Below, piece after piece: positions 5,378 to 6,946 of a DNA stretch of 6,946 nt. Each line of letters opens with the position of its first letter. Position 1 is the first letter of the stretch. The DNA lies in the NCBI GenBank assembly GCA_007123455.1, contig SKKZ01000236.1, positions 1 through 6,946 on the forward strand, given 5' to 3'. The position numbers and the translations under genes are program-made. This stretch comes from Coriobacteriia bacterium. GTDB taxonomy: Bacteria; Actinomycetota; Coriobacteriia; Anaerosomatales; SLCP01. Under the pieces are notes generated by a model. It did not search any database, was not told the DNA's origin, and saw nothing but the letters and a program-made list of their open reading frames with translations.

Positions 5378-6688
5378 GTGGACATCCTGAATCTGCTCTT
5401 GGTCACCGCCGCAGGGTTTGTTGCAGGCTTCATGCTGGTCGAATACCTGACGGTACACCCGCTCGTGATGGGCCGGGCGATGCTCTTCGCCACCACCGCC
5501 TTCATCACCACCGTACTGCTGGCGGCGCTTCGATTCAGCGGAGCGATGCTGCTTGTGGCTTCAGCGGTGGCTTTTGCCGCGCTCACCATCGGTTACCTCG
5601 TCCGCGCCCGGAGTGTGCTCTCACGCGAAGACCCACGTCTCGTCCCCGGACTGCAGCCCCCCGATCCGGACAGCCGGACCGACCGGACCGCCGTCGTCTA
5701 CTTCACGCATGGCGAACCGGAGACGTTCGACCCGATCGGCTGGATCAATCAGTTCCGCGAGTTCGACGAGCAGGGGATCGCGTTCGTCCCGTTCCCGATA
5801 AGGCCGATCTTCATCTACAAGCTACGCCGGTCATACCTCCGTGTCGGCCGAAGCAACCACCGGCAGATGCACTGCCGAATGTGCCGGCTGCTCGAGGCCC
5901 GGCTTCGCTCGGCCGGTCATGAGGGGGTCCGCGTATACGTATCCTTCCTCGACGACGAACCTCGTCCCGACGCAGCCCTGATACAGGCGATAAACGACGG
6001 GGCGAATCGCGTGATCGTGGCCGAGGTGTTCACCACCGTGTCGAATCACACCGCGCAGGGCAAGGCGCTCATCGCGGCGGTACCGGTATCCGATCTCGGC
6101 ATCGAGGTGGTTCACACGTGCCCGCTGTGGAACTCGGCAACTCTGCACCGCATGTTCCTCGATAAGGTCGAGGCGGCGACCGGGGACACGGACCGCTCCC
6201 GAATCGGCGTGCTGCTAGTCGGATACGGGCAACCTGACGAGTGGGATGTCGAGTTCGCCACCGAGACCGAGCAGGAGATCGTGTTCAGGCAGTCGGTCCT
6301 GGACTTACTCGTCGAGAACGGATACCTGCCGGAGAATCTCAGCATGGCCTGGATGATGTTCAAGCAGCCTCGGCCGGTCGAGAAGGTCGAGGAGCTCGTG
6401 GCGCGCGGAGTGGAGAAGATCCTCTACTTCTCGGCAGCCATCAGCGCCGACTCGCTCAGTAGCCAGAGTCACGTTCCCGAGATGCTGGAGAGGGCCGAGG
6501 TTCCCGGGTCCGTCGAACTCGTCAACCTCGGCGCGTGGGACGACCATGACCTCACGATCGAGGCGATCTTCGAACGCGTCGAGCCGATGCTGCGTACCGG
6601 ACGTTCCGGGGTGCCGGGACTCGTGAGCATCTGCGAACCCGGGACCGGCGATCGGATGACGGTGAATCCCGGAAAGAGAGGGGCGTGA
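5378..6688 (+). CDS. Membrane-anchored ferrochelatase/CbiX-like protein with altered active site
   Basis: The 436-residue product starts with three hydrophobic segments (about 3-24, 29-51 and 54-75) followed by VRARSVLSRE, which places the rest in the cytoplasm by the positive-inside rule. From about residue 104 to 405 it follows the two-lobed class II chelatase fold. VVYFTHGEPETF (106-117) matches the first strand of ferrochelatase (AYGTP) or CbiX (GHGS). A chelatase-like run follows through EARLRSAG, VYVSFLDDEP and ANRVIVAEVFTTVSNHTAQG (209-228). The second lobe begins IGVLLVGYGQP (276-286) and ends ISADSLSS plus ELVNLGAWDDHD. The known metal-site residues of HemH, His in SAHSLP and Glu in ADHLEVL, align by eye with Tyr283 and Ser361, so ordinary iron insertion into porphyrin is unlikely. 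His111 and His224 sit where CbiX-type enzymes place metal ligands and could form a different site. The polar tail after about 405 is unexplained. Fold assignment is moderate; activity is unknown. Confidence 0.65.
   Translation: MDILNLLLVTAAGFVAGFMLVEYLTVHPLVMGRAMLFATTAFITTVLLAALRFSGAMLLVASAVAFAALTIGYLVRARSVLSREDPRLVPGLQPPDPDSRTDRTAVVYFTHGEPETFDPIGWINQFREFDEQGIAFVPFPIRPIFIYKLRRSYLRVGRSNHRQMHCRMCRLLEARLRSAGHEGVRVYVSFLDDEPRPDAALIQAINDGANRVIVAEVFTTVSNHTAQGKALIAAVPVSDLGIEVVHTCPLWNSATLHRMFLDKVEAATGDTDRSRIGVLLVGYGQPDEWDVEFATETEQEIVFRQSVLDLLVENGYLPENLSMAWMMFKQPRPVEKVEELVARGVEKILYFSAAISADSLSSQSHVPEMLERAEVPGSVELVNLGAWDDHDLTIEAIFERVEPMLRTGRSGVPGLVSICEPGTGDRMTVNPGKRGA
6671..6683 (+). promoter_or_regulatory. 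Ribosome binding site for the right-edge gene
   Basis: The purine-rich stretch GGAAAGAGAGGGG ends seven bases before ATG 6691, inside the last codons of the chelatase-like gene. An in-frame GTG at 6685 overlaps the preceding TGA but leaves only one base after the GAGGGG core, so ATG 6691 is the better start. Confidence 0.45.
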
Positions 6689-6690
6689 TC

Positions 6691-6946
6691 ATGGAGTACA
6701 CACTCCCGCTGGCCCTCTACGATTTCCTACCGGTCGCTTTCACTGCTGTGGGACTTTACTGGCTCACACGCATGGTCGTCTTCATCAGCCCCGAGCTTGG
6801 CCGGACGGTCGCTTTCGGCTCACTCCTGGTGGTGACCGGGGGCACCGCCAAGGCACTGTGGAAGCTCGTGATGGCAGCAACGGGCGGCGCACTCGACATC
6901 CGCTGGCTCGACAACAGCCTCTTCCTCTTCATGGCCCCCGGGTTCC
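6691..6946 (+). CDS. N-terminal part of an unknown multi-spanning membrane protein (runs off right edge)
   Basis: The first 85 codons are present and open to the end of the window. The product begins MEYTLPLALYDFLPVAFTAV. It shows a first hydrophobic segment at about residues 11-33 and a second at about 41-55. After the loop KALWKLVMAATGGALDIRWLDN, a third begins near the edge (SLFLFMAPGF). This pattern fits an integral membrane protein. I do not recognise the family. It follows the chelatase-like stop codon by two bases, so it belongs to the same message and is presumably translated together with it. The charged and aromatic residues in the loops (YWLTR, KALWK, DIRWLD) may be family signatures worth searching. 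The alternative start GTG 6685 would add only two residues. Confidence 0.75.
   Translation, partial: MEYTLPLALYDFLPVAFTAVGLYWLTRMVVFISPELGRTVAFGSLLVVTGGTAKALWKLVMAATGGALDIRWLDNSLFLFMAPGF

Noticed and set aside
5378..6688. Calling this gene hemH (a working ferrochelatase)
   Set aside because: The catalytic His and Glu positions appear to be Tyr and Ser, and the three N-terminal membrane segments are not part of HemH. Only the fold-level resemblance is claimed.

Overview
The window is a high-GC bacterial stretch with frequent GTG starts, GGAGG-type ribosome binding sites and very compact gene spacing. The taxon cannot be fixed from the sequence alone. An actinobacterial (for example Coriobacteriia-like) or Chloroflexi-like chromosome fits the base composition and gene types, but this is inference. 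There are no RNA genes, insertion sequences, CRISPR arrays or obvious intrinsic terminators.

Layout. At the left edge a gene on the minus strand (1-149) runs off the window; it encodes the N-terminus of a membrane protein. A roughly 245-base divergent region (150-394) follows. It carries a 9-bp perfect inverted repeat and weak sigma70-like promoter candidates on both strands. From 395 to the right edge, six genes run in one direction with gaps of 27, 10, -4, 24 and 2 bases, which looks like a single operon. In order they are: (1) a 772-aa PEP-synthase/rifampin-phosphotransferase-like enzyme with an ATP-grasp domain, a middle domain and a phosphohistidine swivel domain; (2) a MacB/FtsX-type ABC permease; (3) its LolD/MacB-type ATPase; (4) a 246-aa relative of the glycerol-3-phosphate acyltransferase PlsY in which many signature residues are changed; (5) a 436-aa protein with three N-terminal membrane segments fused to a ferrochelatase/CbiX-type chelatase fold that lacks the two HemH catalytic residues; (6) a multi-spanning membrane protein of unknown family, cut by the right edge.

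How they may work together. The sequence directly shows co-orientation, tight spacing and one translational overlap (genes 3 and 4). Four of the six products (2, 4, 5 and 6) are integral membrane proteins and a fifth, the ATPase, should sit at the membrane with its permease. The cluster therefore probably acts at the cell envelope. Two members, the PlsY-like and chelatase-like proteins, are recognisable enzyme folds with altered active sites, and the first gene belongs to a family that phosphorylates small molecules, including rifamycins. No known pathway joins these parts, so the operon is a reasonable candidate for an undescribed envelope, lipid or small-molecule modification and transport system. 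Its substrate is not visible from the sequence.
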